Source of the DNA: Mycobacterium sp. Z3061
GTDB taxonomy: Bacteria; Actinomycetota; Actinomycetes; Mycobacteriales; Mycobacteriaceae
Length of the DNA: 64,000 nucleotides
Direction of reading: 5' to 3'
Assembly (NCBI RefSeq): GCF_031583025.1
Contig: NZ_CP134062.1
Location: 2,232,001 to 2,296,000, forward strand
The position numbers were made by a program, and so were the translations under genes. Under the pieces are notes generated by a model that worked only from the letters and a program-made list of their open reading frames with translations, was not told the origin of the DNA and ran no database searches. Positions 53,593 through 64,000 of the stretch are shown here, in pieces. The stretch's first letter is position 1, and each line of letters starts with the position of its first letter.

Positions 53593-54900
53593 GTGTCGCA
53601 AGGTCTTTGGATCGCCATCGCGGTCATCGCCGCCCTGGTCATCATCGCCGCGCTGGTCTTCGGCCTGGTGCGCTACCGCAAGCGCCAGATCAAGTTGGCG
53701 CCGAAAGCCACGCCCGACGCGATCGACCGCTCCGGGGGCTACACCGCGTCCTCCGGCATCAGCTTCAGCCAGACCCCGACGCTGCAACCAGAGCGGATCG
53801 ACACCACCGGACTGCCCGCCGTCGGTGACGACGCCACCATTCCGCGCGACGCGCCCAAGCGTCCCATCGCCGAGGTCCACCTTCCCGAACCGACGGTCGA
53901 AGAGGTCGCACCCGAGCCGACACCCGAGCCCGAACCGACACCGGCGCCCGAACCCGAAGCGCCGCAGATCGAAGCCATCGAACCGGCCGAAGGCCGGCTG
54001 GAAAGGTTGCGCGGCCGGCTGGCCCGGTCGCAGAATGCGCTGGGCCGCAGCATGCTGGGCCTCATCGGTGGCGGCGACCTGGACGAGGACTCCTGGCAGG
54101 ACGTCGAGGACACGCTGCTGGTCGCGGATCTGGGCCCGGTGGTGACCGAAGCGGTCGTGTCGCAACTGCGAACCCGGCTGGCCAGCAGCAACGTCCGCAC
54201 CGAAGCCGACGCCCGCGCGGTGCTGCGGGACGTGCTGATCAAGGAACTGCACCCGGAGATGGACCGTTCCATCCGGGCGCTGCCGCATGCCGACCATCCG
54301 TCGGTGCTGCTCGTCGTCGGCGTCAACGGCACCGGAAAGACCACCACGGTCGGCAAACTGGCGCGCGTGCTGGTGGCCGACGGACGCCGCGTGGTGCTCG
54401 GTGCGGCCGACACGTTCCGGGCGGCCGCGGCCGACCAGCTGCAAACCTGGGCTTCACGGGTCGGTGCGGAAGTGGTGCGCGGCGCCGAGGGCGCGGACCC
54501 GGCCTCGGTGGCGTTCGACGCCGTCGACAAGGGCATCCAGGCCGGTGCCGACGTCGTCCTCATCGACACCGCGGGCCGGCTGCACACCAAGGTCGGCCTG
54601 ATGGACGAACTCGGCAAGGTCAAACGCGTGGTTACCCGCCGAGCCGCCGTGGACGAGGTGCTGCTCGTTCTCGATGCCACCATCGGGCAGAACGGGCTGG
54701 CTCAGGCCAAGGTGTTCGCCGAGGTCGTCGACATCACCGGCGCGGTACTGACCAAGCTGGACGGAACGGCCAAGGGCGGCATCGTGTTCCGCGTCCAGCA
54801 GGAACTGGGCGTGCCGGTAAAGCTGGTCGGGCTGGGCGAGGGCGCCGACGACCTGGCGCCGTTCGAACCGGCGGCATTCGTCGACGCGCTGCTGGGCTGA
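53593..54900 (+). CDS. ftsY: FtsY, signal recognition particle receptor GTPase
   Basis: SRP receptor of 435 residues. The N-terminal helix LWIAIAVIAALVIIAALVFG anchors it, then comes an acidic and proline-rich linker (about 105-135, PEPTPEPEPTPAPEPEAP). The NG domain follows: GVNGTGKTTTVGKLA (P-loop near 245), DTFRAAAADQL, DTAGRLHTKVGLMDEL and TKLDGTAKGG. It acts with Ffh, whose gene begins at the end of this window. GTG 53593 is 60 bases after the smc stop. Confidence 0.96.
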   Translation: MSQGLWIAIAVIAALVIIAALVFGLVRYRKRQIKLAPKATPDAIDRSGGYTASSGISFSQTPTLQPERIDTTGLPAVGDDATIPRDAPKRPIAEVHLPEPTVEEVAPEPTPEPEPTPAPEPEAPQIEAIEPAEGRLERLRGRLARSQNALGRSMLGLIGGGDLDEDSWQDVEDTLLVADLGPVVTEAVVSQLRTRLASSNVRTEADARAVLRDVLIKELHPEMDRSIRALPHADHPSVLLVVGVNGTGKTTTVGKLARVLVADGRRVVLGAADTFRAAAADQLQTWASRVGAEVVRGAEGADPASVAFDAVDKGIQAGADVVLIDTAGRLHTKVGLMDELGKVKRVVTRRAAVDEVLLVLDATIGQNGLAQAKVFAEVVDITGAVLTKLDGTAKGGIVFRVQQELGVPVKLVGLGEGADDLAPFEPAAFVDALLG

Positions 54901-54912
54901 AAGCTCTTACAC

Positions 54913-54941
54913 AGCAACTTTTACGTTAATCCTGACGAAAC
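54913..54941. promoter_or_regulatory. Possible GlnR-type site upstream of amt
   Basis: Within the 140-base gap before amt the sequence GCAAC-N6-GTTAA-N7-GAAAC partly matches the spaced AC/GAAAC pattern of actinobacterial GlnR boxes. In mycobacteria GlnR is known to control the amt-glnB-glnD operon. The match is imperfect and was judged by eye. Confidence 0.35.
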
Positions 54942-55040
54942 ACGGCGGCTCCATTGCCGCAACAACTTATGCGCAAGGTTCTCGTCAGGTCACCAGTCAT
55001 CTTCTGGGGCCCTCCCAACGCTGACTGGAGGTGATAGCGA

Positions 55041-56803
<1,763 letters not shown>

Positions 56804-56847
56804 GGTAGACCGACCTTGCTGAAGTCAGGCAGACGGGCCGGCCGGGT

Positions 56848-59316
56848 GTGACACCGAACCGGCCGGACCCCTCACCGTCGGAATCAGAAGAAACGCAAGC
56901 AGGAAGCGCCGTTGCGGCAGTCGATCTGGCTGCCGCACGGCGCCAACTGTTGTCTGACGGACTGCGCGGAATGAAGCCTGCCGAGATGCGGCAGGCGGTG
57001 CTTGACCTCCACGAAACCTGGCTTACCGCAAAGGCTTCCGAGATCGGCATCACCGACGACAGCGGCTTCGCGATCGTGGCGGTCGGTGGTCTGGGCCGGC
57101 GTGAGCTGCTGCCGTACTCGGACCTCGACCTGGTCCTCGTGCACGACGGCAAGCCGCCCGAAGTGCTGGGGCCGATCGCGGACAAGCTGTGGTATCCGCT
57201 GTGGGACGCCAACATTCGGCTGGATCACAGCGTGCGCACGGTGAGCGAGGCGTTGGCCACCGCCAACGCCGATCTGACCGCCGCGCTGGGCATGCTGGAA
57301 GCGCGGCACATCGCCGGCGCCGAGGCCCTGTCGACCGAACTGATCGACGGGATCAAACGTCAGTGGCGCAGCGGAATCCGTTCCCGTATGGACGAACTCG
57401 TCGAGATGACGCATGCCCGGTGGTTGCGGCTGGGCCGCATCGCCCACCGTGCCGAGCCGGACTTGAAGTCGGGTCGCGGCGGACTGCGCGACGTGCAGCT
57501 GCTCAACGCACTGGCCCTGGCGCAACTCATCGACCGCCACGGCATGTCTAGGGCGGACACCGCGGTCGGTTCGCTGGACGATGCCTACCTGACGTTGCTC
57601 GACGTCCGCACCGAACTGCACGTGGTGTCCCGCCGGGGCCGCGACCAGCTGCTGGCGCAATTCGCCGACGAGATCAGCGAGGCGCTGGGGGTCGGTGACC
57701 GGTTCGACCTGGCGCGCATGCTGTCCAGTGCCGGGCGAACCATCAGCTTCCATGCGGTCACCGGCCTGCGCACCGCCGTCAACGCGTTGCCCAAGCGCGG
57801 CCTCACCGCCCTGATGCGACGGCCCAAGCGGCGACCGCTGGACGAAGGCGTCGTCGAGTACGCCGGGGAGATCGTGCTCGCCCGCGACGCCCGCCCCGAG
57901 AGCGACCCGGGACTGGTGTTGCGGGTTGCCGCCGCCGCGGCGGATACCGGCGTCCCGATCGGCGCCGCCACCCTGAGCCGGCTGGACAGCGCGCCGCCGC
58001 TGCCGACGCCGTGGCCGCGCGAGGCGCTGGACGACCTGCTGGTGGTGCTGTTGGCCGGTCCCACCGCGGTGGCCACCATCGAGGCACTGGACCGCACCGG
58101 GTTGTGGGGCCAGTTGCTGCCCGAGTGGGACGCGATCCGTGACCTGCCGCCGCGCGACGTCTCGCACAAGTGGACCGTCGACCGTCACGTCGTGGAGTGC
58201 GCGGTGCACGCGGCGCCGCTGACCACCAATGTGGCGCGACCGGATCTGCTTGCCCTGGGCGCGCTGCTGCACGACATCGGAAAAGGCCGCGGGATGGACC
58301 ACAGCGTGCTGGGGGCCGACCTGGTGATTCCGATCGGCCAGCGGCTCGGGTTGTCGCCCGCCGACGTCGACACGATCTCCAAGATGGTGCGTCACCATCT
58401 GCTGCTGCCCATCACGGCCACCCGAAGCGACCTCAACGACCCCAAGACCATCGAGGCGGTCTCCGAGGCGCTCGGCGGTGACCCGCAACTGCTCGAACTC
58501 ATGCACGCGCTGTCGGAGGCCGACTCCAAGGCCACCGGCCCCGGAGTGTGGAGTGACTGGAAGGCGTCACTGGTCGAGGATCTGGTGCGCCGTTGCCGCA
58601 TGGCGATGGCCGGGGAGGTGCTGCCGCAGGCGGAACCGACTGCGCCACATTACCTTTCGCTGGCCGAGCGGCAGGGCGTACACGTGGAGCTGCAACCGGG
58701 CGACGGCGAACGCCGGTGCGCGGTGATGGTGGCGCCCGACCAGCGCGGGCTGGTGTCCAAGGCCGCCGCCGTACTGGCGCTGAACTCGCTGCGGGTGCAT
58801 TCCGCGTCGGTGAACATTCACGAGGGAGTGGTGATCACCGAATTCGTGGTGTCCCCGCTGTTCGGGTCCCCGCCCGCCGCGGACCTGTTGCGTCAACAGT
58901 TCGTCGGCGCCCTGCACGGCGACATCGACGTCTGCGCCATGCTCGAGAAGCGGGACAGCGAGGCCGCCCTGTCGGCCACCGCCCGCGCCGGGGAGGTGCA
59001 GGTGGGAGTGCCGGTTACCCGTTCCACCGCACCGCCGCGCATCCTCTGGCTGGACACCGACACCCCCGGTCAGCTGATTTTGGAAGTCCGCGCCATGGAC
59101 CGGGTGGGTCTGCTGGCCCTGCTGGCCCGGGCGCTGGAGCGCGCCGAGACCGACATCCTGTGGGCCAAGGTCAACACGTTCGGGTCGACGGCAGCCGACG
59201 TGTTCTGCGTGGCGGTGCCGCCCGAACTCAATGCGCGGGCCGCGGTGGAGAAGCACCTGCTGGCCGTGCTGGGCGCCCCGGCGGTCGTTCTGGAGGACGA
59301 ACCGGTCGGGGACTAG
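56848..59316 (+). CDS. glnD: GlnD, PII nucleotidyltransferase
   Basis: Bifunctional PII-modifying enzyme of 822 residues (about 808 remembered for M. tuberculosis). The nucleotidyltransferase motif is [19 protein letters not shown]. The HD domain has [18 protein letters not shown]. Two C-terminal ACT domains start at [18 protein letters not shown] and [17 protein letters not shown] and sense glutamine. The GTG start is less certain because the first 30 residues are poorly conserved. Its TAG overlaps the stop of the convergent helicase gene in a CTAG palindrome. Confidence 0.95.
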   Translation: MTPNRPDPSPSESEETQAGSAVAAVDLAAARRQLLSDGLRGMKPAEMRQAVLDLHETWLTAKASEIGITDDSGFAIVAVGGLGRRELLPYSDLDLVLVHDGKPPEVLGPIADKLWYPLWDANIRLDHSVRTVSEALATANADLTAALGMLEARHIAGAEALSTELIDGIKRQWRSGIRSRMDELVEMTHARWLRLGRIAHRAEPDLKSGRGGLRDVQLLNALALAQLIDRHGMSRADTAVGSLDDAYLTLLDVRTELHVVSRRGRDQLLAQFADEISEALGVGDRFDLARMLSSAGRTISFHAVTGLRTAVNALPKRGLTALMRRPKRRPLDEGVVEYAGEIVLARDARPESDPGLVLRVAAAAADTGVPIGAATLSRLDSAPPLPTPWPREALDDLLVVLLAGPTAVATIEALDRTGLWGQLLPEWDAIRDLPPRDVSHKWTVDRHVVECAVHAAPLTTNVARPDLLALGALLHDIGKGRGMDHSVLGADLVIPIGQRLGLSPADVDTISKMVRHHLLLPITATRSDLNDPKTIEAVSEALGGDPQLLELMHALSEADSKATGPGVWSDWKASLVEDLVRRCRMAMAGEVLPQAEPTAPHYLSLAERQGVHVELQPGDGERRCAVMVAPDQRGLVSKAAAVLALNSLRVHSASVNIHEGVVITEFVVSPLFGSPPAADLLRQQFVGALHGDIDVCAMLEKRDSEAALSATARAGEVQVGVPVTRSTAPPRILWLDTDTPGQLILEVRAMDRVGLLALLARALERAETDILWAKVNTFGSTAADVFCVAVPPELNARAAVEKHLLAVLGAPAVVLEDEPVGD

Positions 59317-61025
59317 CTCTGCTCGGCGTTGAATTGGCGCACGGCGTCGATGCGTGCCTTGAGCTGATCGCGGGTCGCTGCGGCGATCGGCGGCCCGCCG
59401 CAGCGGCGGCGCAGCTCGTTATGGATCCAGCCGTGCGGCTTGCCGGTGCGGTGGTGAGCGACCGAAACCAGGGCGTTGAGTTCGCGGCGCAGCTCCCGCA
59501 GTTGCCCGTGGGTGGTCATCGTCGGTGCCGGGGTACCGGTCTGTGCGCGTCGCTGCAATTGCTCGTCCTGGCGCCGATGCAGCAGCGCGCGCATCTGTTC
59601 GGCGTCGAGCAGGCCGGGAATGCCCAGGTAATCGGCCTCCTCGTCGCTGCCGGCGGGGGTGGCGGTGCCGAATGAGGAGCCGTCGAAGATGACCTGATCC
59701 AGCTCGGCGTCGGCGCCCAGCGAGGTGAAGCCCTTCTCTTCGCCGGGTTCGTTCTGGGTCTTGGTGGCCGGGTCCTCGTCGAGCGGGTCGCCCTCGGATT
59801 CGCGGTGCGGTTTGCCCAGGACGTGGTTGCGCTGTGCCTCCAGCTCGCTGGCCAGTTGCAGCAGGTTGGGCACCGACGGCAGGAAGATGCTCGCCGTCTC
59901 ACCCGCTCGACGGGATCGCACGAACCGCCCGATCGCCTGGGCGAAGAACAGCGGCGTCGAGGCGCTGGTGGCGTAGATCCCGACCGACAGCCGCGGCACG
60001 TCGACCCCTTCGGAGACCATCCGCACGGCGACCAGCCACCGGCTGCTGCTGGCCGAGAACTCCGAGATGCGGGCCGACGACCCGGGGTCGTCGGACAGGA
60101 CGACGGTGGGCGCCTCGCCGGTCAACTTGGTGAGCAGGGTCGCATATGCGCGGGCCGCGGTCCGGTCCGAGGCGATGATCATCCCGCCCGCGTCGGGCAC
60201 ATGCTCACGCTTCTGGCGCAGCCGCTGGTCGGCCGCCGCGATCACCGCCGGCATCCATTCGCCGGCCGGGTCCAGGGCGGTGCGCCAGGCCCGCGCGGTC
60301 TGCTCGGCCGACAACGGTTCGCCCAGCCGAGCCTCATGCTCCTCGCCGGCGCTGTCCCGCCAGCGGGCCTGCCCCGAGTACGCCATGAACACCACCGGGC
60401 GCACCACGCCGTCGGCCAGGGCCTCGGCGTAGCCGTAGGTGTGGTCGGCCTTGGATCGCATCAGACCGTCGGCGTCGGGTTCGTAGTTCACGAACGGGAT
60501 CGGACTGTCGTCGCTACGGAACGGGGTCCCGGTCAGGGCGAGCCGGCGGGTGGCGTCGCCGAAGGCTTCCCGGATCGCGTCACCCCAGGTCTTCGCGTCG
60601 CCGCCGTGGTGGATCTCGTCGAAGATCACCAGCGTCTTGCGCTGTTCGGTGCGAACCCGGTGCAGGGTCGGGTGGGCAGCCACCTGGGCGTAGGTGACCA
60701 CCACGCCGTGGTACTCCGGCGATGTCTGCGGGTTGGAGTTGGAGAACTTCGGGTCCAGGGAGAGCCCCTGGCGTCCGGCGGCCTGCGCCCACTGGATCTT
60801 GAGGTGCTCGGTGGGCACGACGACGGTGAGCTGCTCGACGGCCCGGTGCGCGATCAGCTCGCCGGCGATCCGCAGGGCGAAGGCCGTCTTGCCGGCACCG
60901 GGAGTGGCCACGGCCAGGAAGTCCCGCGGCTCGGTTCCCAGGTACTTCACCAGGGCGCGACGCTGCCAGCCACGCAACGAGCGAGTGGTGTCGGCAGGGA
61001 AGTGGCTGACCGGCTGCAGCGACAC
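59313..61025 (-). CDS. DEAD/DEAH-box-type superfamily 2 helicase
   Basis: SF2 helicase-like protein of 570 residues at the Rv2917 position. Motif I is [13 protein letters not shown], Ia/Ib [16 protein letters not shown], motif II DEIHHGG, motif [15 protein letters not shown], motif V region [19 protein letters not shown], motif [14 protein letters not shown]. The C-terminal 150 residues form an extra charged region with no domain that I recognise. GTG 61025 ([20 protein letters not shown]) precedes the first conserved block; the frame to 61922 is antisense overlap with the next gene. DNA or RNA substrate unknown. It is convergent with glnD, sharing CTAG at their stops. Confidence 0.88.
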   Translation of the reverse strand: MSLQPVSHFPADTTRSLRGWQRRALVKYLGTEPRDFLAVATPGAGKTAFALRIAGELIAHRAVEQLTVVVPTEHLKIQWAQAAGRQGLSLDPKFSNSNPQTSPEYHGVVVTYAQVAAHPTLHRVRTEQRKTLVIFDEIHHGGDAKTWGDAIREAFGDATRRLALTGTPFRSDDSPIPFVNYEPDADGLMRSKADHTYGYAEALADGVVRPVVFMAYSGQARWRDSAGEEHEARLGEPLSAEQTARAWRTALDPAGEWMPAVIAAADQRLRQKREHVPDAGGMIIASDRTAARAYATLLTKLTGEAPTVVLSDDPGSSARISEFSASSSRWLVAVRMVSEGVDVPRLSVGIYATSASTPLFFAQAIGRFVRSRRAGETASIFLPSVPNLLQLASELEAQRNHVLGKPHRESEGDPLDEDPATKTQNEPGEEKGFTSLGADAELDQVIFDGSSFGTATPAGSDEEADYLGIPGLLDAEQMRALLHRRQDEQLQRRAQTGTPAPTMTTHGQLRELRRELNALVSVAHHRTGKPHGWIHNELRRRCGGPPIAAATRDQLKARIDAVRQFNAEQS

Positions 61026-61135
61026 ATTCCCCCCATCGAACTCCGGCCCGGCGGCTCGGCCGCGCGCAACGGCGCAGTGGCTGTGAAATCTAGCACGGCA
61101 ACGCTTTTCGGCGCTGCAACGACGTGGCCCCGGGC

Positions 61136-61912
61136 TCAGATTGGCTGGTCGCGGGTCTGTAGCCAGTCGTGTATCCGGGAGGCGACCTCGGGCCAGCCGG
61201 GTTCGAGCATCATGTTGTGGCCCATCGCGAAGAACTCCGGTTCGGTCCGGTAAGCGGCTGCCGTCGCCCGCACTTCCGCGGTGCTGACGAAGCCGTCGTG
61301 CTCGGCGCCCAGGACGAGCATCGGGGTGGTGACCAGTGCCGTCCGGACCCGCCGGATCATCGGGTCGAGCGCGGCCGCACGCAGGCTTTCGGGCCCGGCC
61401 TGCGATCTGCAGGCTTCGACGACGTCGTCTGGCGTCTGCGCGCAGAACAGGTAGTCGCGCGCCATTGCCGGCGTGTCGACGAATTCGAGCAACGTGCCGC
61501 CGGCGAACGCCCGCAGGGCGATCAGCGGGTGCCGGCGCCACACGCGCATCGCCAGCTTGAGAAAGCCCCTCGGGGGTACGGAGCCGACCAGCACGGCGGC
61601 GGGCGCGCGACGGGTTTCCAGATACCGCTGCACGGCGAAGCCGCCCAGTGAATGGCCGATCAACACGGGTTGGCCGCCCAGCGAATCGGCCACGGCGCGG
61701 ACGTCGTCGACGTAGTCGGCCATGGAGCATCGGCGCAGCGCCTTCGGAGCGGGACTGGCGCCGTGGCCGCGCAGGCTCAGCGCCGCCGCGCGATAGCCGG
61801 CGTCGGCGAAGTAGTCCAGGAAGTTCTCCCAGCACCACGCCCCGTGCCAGCCGCCGTGGACGAACAGCAGCGGTTGCGCGGCGCGCGACCCCTTCTCGAT
61901 GACTTCCAGCAC
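61136..61912 (-). CDS. Alpha/beta hydrolase
   Basis: Hydrolase of 258 residues: oxyanion-hole HGGWHGAWCWENFLDYF, nucleophile elbow LIGHSLGGFAVQR, acid in VLGAEHDGFVSTAE, and terminal catalytic His in FFAMGHNMMLEPGW. The substrate cannot be predicted. GTG 61912 shares its G with the stop of the upstream membrane-protein gene (TAGTG), so the pair is translationally coupled. I do not remember this gene at this place in M. tuberculosis. Confidence 0.88.
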   Translation of the reverse strand: MLEVIEKGSRAAQPLLFVHGGWHGAWCWENFLDYFADAGYRAAALSLRGHGASPAPKALRRCSMADYVDDVRAVADSLGGQPVLIGHSLGGFAVQRYLETRRAPAAVLVGSVPPRGFLKLAMRVWRRHPLIALRAFAGGTLLEFVDTPAMARDYLFCAQTPDDVVEACRSQAGPESLRAAALDPMIRRVRTALVTTPMLVLGAEHDGFVSTAEVRATAAAYRTEPEFFAMGHNMMLEPGWPEVASRIHDWLQTRDQPI

Positions 61913-62898
61913 TACCGCGCACCCACCGGGACGGCGTCGCTCCGACTCGTTGCCGTCGCCGCCCCCAGCCCGAGCAGCATGGCCAGTACCACCGGGAACT
62001 CCAGGTAGGCGTGATAGCTGGCGAACGCGGAGTACACGGCCTTGCCGGAGGCGTAGTCGGTGACGAACACCACGGCCAGGGCCACTCCGACGGCGATGCC
62101 CAGCGTCCACGCCCGCGCGCCGGTCAGCCACGGAGCGCGCACCTCGAACGCCCGGGCGGCGTCGGGCGCGTAGCGGGGAAAGAAACCCACCCAGACGAAG
62201 TAGTGCATCGTCTGCAGGAAGGCGAACACGACGAGCAGCCGCAAACCGGCCTCGGTCAGCACGGCTGCGGGCGGGGCGCTGGCCGACACGATAGTCCGCG
62301 GATTTCCGGCGAACCCCGCCAGCGAGGAACCCGTCCCGCCCAGGTGGTGGTCGAGCACACCGGACAGCAGTACCGCGGGCACGACCACAACCCACCCGAT
62401 CTGCACCGACCGGAACCACCGGCGTACCGCCGGGGTGGGCAACCGGGCCGCCCACTCCCAGAGGAAGAACAGCGGCACCACGTTGTGCAGATGAGACAGC
62501 ACGACGAAGTGGTACGCGGGCCAGCTCAGCGAGGCGGCCGTGGCGAGCGCCAGCACCACCGCCGCCGCGATCAGCGACGGGCCCCGCAGCCCCGCCACAC
62601 AGGCCGCGCCGAGCACCGCGTAACCGACGACGATCTCCGCCAGCCGGGCCGGTTCGCCGACGACCATGCCCGCCAACCGGCACAACACGATCACGGTGAT
62701 CAGACCCAGTAGCCACCAGAGCAGCCGGCCGGACAGCACTGCCGCGAAACGTCCAGTGACGTAGCGCAATTCCAGCACATTGTGCAAGACCCCGAACGCC
62801 ATCAGCCCCAGCACGGTAGTGGCCAGCGGCGCTTGCATCGCGACGGCCAGAGCCACCGCCGCGGCCGCGGCGAACAGCCAGATCACCCGTAAAGTCAT
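61912..62898 (-). CDS. Polytopic membrane protein with conserved-looking histidines
   Basis: Membrane protein of 328 residues with roughly nine or ten hydrophobic helices. I do not recognise the family. Histidines recur in or beside the helices: FGVLHNVLELRYV, HFVVLSHLHNVV, VLDHHLGG, QTMHYFVWVGFFPRY and SYHAYLEF. This pattern recalls membrane metalloenzymes such as desaturase or carotenoid-oxygenase-type proteins, but no canonical motif is met. ATG 62898 is only 3 bases from the divergent GTG at 62902. It is coupled to the downstream alpha/beta hydrolase, which suggests lipid or terpenoid modification; that is inference. Confidence 0.8.
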   Translation of the reverse strand: MTLRVIWLFAAAAAVALAVAMQAPLATTVLGLMAFGVLHNVLELRYVTGRFAAVLSGRLLWWLLGLITVIVLCRLAGMVVGEPARLAEIVVGYAVLGAACVAGLRGPSLIAAAVVLALATAASLSWPAYHFVVLSHLHNVVPLFFLWEWAARLPTPAVRRWFRSVQIGWVVVVPAVLLSGVLDHHLGGTGSSLAGFAGNPRTIVSASAPPAAVLTEAGLRLLVVFAFLQTMHYFVWVGFFPRYAPDAARAFEVRAPWLTGARAWTLGIAVGVALAVVFVTDYASGKAVYSAFASYHAYLEFPVVLAMLLGLGAATATSRSDAVPVGAR

Positions 62899-62901
62899 CG
62901 C

Positions 62902-63225
62902 GTGTCCCAACTGACCGCTTTCGTTGTCACGGTCGCGGTGGAATCGCTGTGGTACGTCGGCGGACTGGTGGGCATCGTCGGGCTGCGGTGGTGGTGGGCG
63001 CTGTTGCTGGCGATCGGTGTCAACGCCGTCACCCATCCGGTGGCGTGGTGGGTATTGGCGCCGGACCCCACCCTGCCGGCGCTGGCGCTGACGGAGGTCG
63101 CGGTCACGCTCGCCGAGGCGGTTGTGCTGGCGGTCGCCGTCCGGCGTGAGCTGGGCACGCTGGCGCTGCTGAGCGTGGGCGCCAACGCCTCGTCGCTGCT
63201 CACCGGGCTGCTCCTCAACCGGTAG
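62902..63225 (+). CDS. Small membrane protein, three helices
   Basis: Protein of 107 residues, mostly hydrophobic: LTAFVVTVAVESLWYVGGLV, WWWALLLAIGVNAVTHPVAW, and ALALTEVAVTLAEAVVLAVA with acidic residues inside the helix. No family recognised. The intramembrane Glu and His residues hint at a functional partner rather than a spacer ORF. It starts 3 bases from the divergent membrane-protein gene and overlaps the convergent Pro-rich gene by 11 bases. Confidence 0.65.
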   Translation: MSQLTAFVVTVAVESLWYVGGLVGIVGLRWWWALLLAIGVNAVTHPVAWWVLAPDPTLPALALTEVAVTLAEAVVLAVAVRRELGTLALLSVGANASSLLTGLLLNR

Positions 63226-63466
63226 GCGGACCCGGCGGAGGCGGCGGCGGCTGTTGCGGCGGCTGTTGCGGCGGCCACCCGGGCGGGGGACCCATCGGGG
63301 GCGGGCCCCACTGCGGCGGAGGCGGCTTCGGTCGCCGGGAGCGGCGCACCAGGATCGCGACAACCACGATGGCCGCTAACAGCACGAGCAGCAGCAACAC
63401 GACCACCAGCAGCACCGGAGACGAAGACGATTTAGCAGGCGCCAGGTCTGCGAGCACAGTGACCAC
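63215..63466 (-). CDS. Small single-pass membrane protein with proline-rich tail
   Basis: Protein of 83 residues: short N-terminus, one strong helix (VLLVVVLLLLVLLAAIVVVA), basic stop-transfer RRSRRPKPPPP, and a Pro/Gln/Gly tail (PPQQPPQQPPPPPPGPP). Such tails are common in mycobacterial membrane proteins of unknown role. The GTG start is uncertain. It is divergent from ffh across a 160-base gap in which I see no further gene. Confidence 0.65.
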   Translation of the reverse strand: MVTVLADLAPAKSSSSPVLLVVVLLLLVLLAAIVVVAILVRRSRRPKPPPPQWGPPPMGPPPGWPPQQPPQQPPPPPPGPPTG

Positions 63467-63626
63467 GCGGCAAAACTAACGCCTGCCAAGTTCAAATGAA
63501 AGGGTCAACGGGCTGCGCCGAGACTGAAACCAGGTAGGGCCGCGCCGGCGTGTCGGCTGTGTCGTTGCAGTGTCGCGGGAGCACGGGGATGCGCCGGTCC
63601 GCGCCCCGACCATTAGGCTGGCGGTC

Positions 63627-64000
63627 GTGTTTGAATCGCTCTCCGATCGGTTGACCGGTGCCCTGGCGGGGCTGCGCGGCAAAGGCCGCCTGACCGACGC
63701 CGATATCGAGGCCACCACCCGCGAAATCCGGCTCGCGCTACTGGAAGCCGACGTCTCGCTGCCCGTCGTCCGGGCATTCGTCCACCGGATCAAGGAGCGC
63801 GCCCGCGGCCACGAGGTCTCCGGCGCCCTCAACCCGGCGCAGCAGGTCGTCAAGATCGTCAACGAGGAACTGATCGGCATCCTCGGTGGTGAGACGCGTG
63901 AGATCGCCTACGCCAAGAACCCCCCGACGGTGATCATGCTCGCCGGTCTGCAGGGTTCCGGTAAGACGACGCTGGCGGGCAAACTGGCCTTCCGGCTCAA
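63627..64000 (+). CDS. ffh: Ffh, signal recognition particle protein (partial, C-terminus outside window)
   Basis: First 124 codons of the SRP GTPase. The N domain is clear (FESLSDRLTGALAGLRGKG, TREIRLALLEADVSLPVVR), then PPTVIMLAGLQGSGKTTLAG is the P-loop that opens the G domain. It starts at GTG 63627. The rest of the G domain and the M domain lie beyond the window. It works with FtsY, encoded 9 kb upstream. Confidence 0.96.
   Translation, partial: MFESLSDRLTGALAGLRGKGRLTDADIEATTREIRLALLEADVSLPVVRAFVHRIKERARGHEVSGALNPAQQVVKIVNEELIGILGGETREIAYAKNPPTVIMLAGLQGSGKTTLAGKLAFRL

Noticed and set aside
63221-63300. GC-rich direct repeats (GGCGGCGGCTGTT-type)
   Set aside because: They encode the PPQQPPQQPPPP tail of the small membrane protein on the minus strand, so they are a coding repeat, not a satellite or CRISPR.

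Overview
The window comes from a high-GC, slow-growing-type Mycobacterium that carries the phthiocerol dimycocerosate (PDIM/DIM) locus. Gene content and order match, in inverted orientation, what I remember of M. tuberculosis from mmpL7 (Rv2942) to ffh (Rv2916c). Species cannot be fixed from this sequence alone. No rRNA, tRNA, CRISPR array or insertion sequence was recognised.

Layout: (1) 1-10467 holds the 3' and mycocerosate side: mmpL7 (partial), fadD28 and the divergent mas. (2) 10468-12744 is a roughly 2.1-kb insertion between mas and papA5: an F420-type nitroreductase, a mycothiol-type DinB/maleylpyruvate-isomerase-like protein and a divergent PadR repressor with twin operators. It is bracketed by two direct copies of a roughly 100-bp element built on a near-perfect hairpin. 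(3) 12739-44345 (minus strand) is the PDIM operon fadD26-ppsA-ppsB-ppsC-ppsD-ppsE-drrA-drrB-drrC-papA5, with stop/start overlaps or very short gaps at most junctions. (4) 45014-45757 is tesA. (5) 46016-64000 is a conserved housekeeping block: sepIVA, a DUF177 gene, rnc, mutM, an OsmC-like gene, acyP, smc, ftsY, amt, glnB, glnD, a DEAD/DEAH-type helicase gene, four accessory genes (hydrolase, His-rich membrane protein, small membrane protein, Pro-rich membrane protein) and the start of ffh.

How it works together: FadD26 activates a long-chain fatty acid and loads PpsA. PpsA-E extend it to the phthiocerol skeleton, with TesA assisting release. FadD28 and Mas make mycocerosic acids, PapA5 esterifies the two, and DrrABC with MmpL7 export the lipid.

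The assembly line here is unusual in three places. The PpsC enoylreductase domain is shrunken and lacks its nucleotide-binding glycine motif. The acyltransferase of PpsD is nearly identical in DNA to that of PpsA, which looks like gene conversion and could change extender-unit choice. ppsD also carries a one-base deletion that breaks its frame. A second one-base frameshift lies in smc, so sequencing error must be excluded before either frameshift is believed. The PpsC and AT observations do not depend on that.
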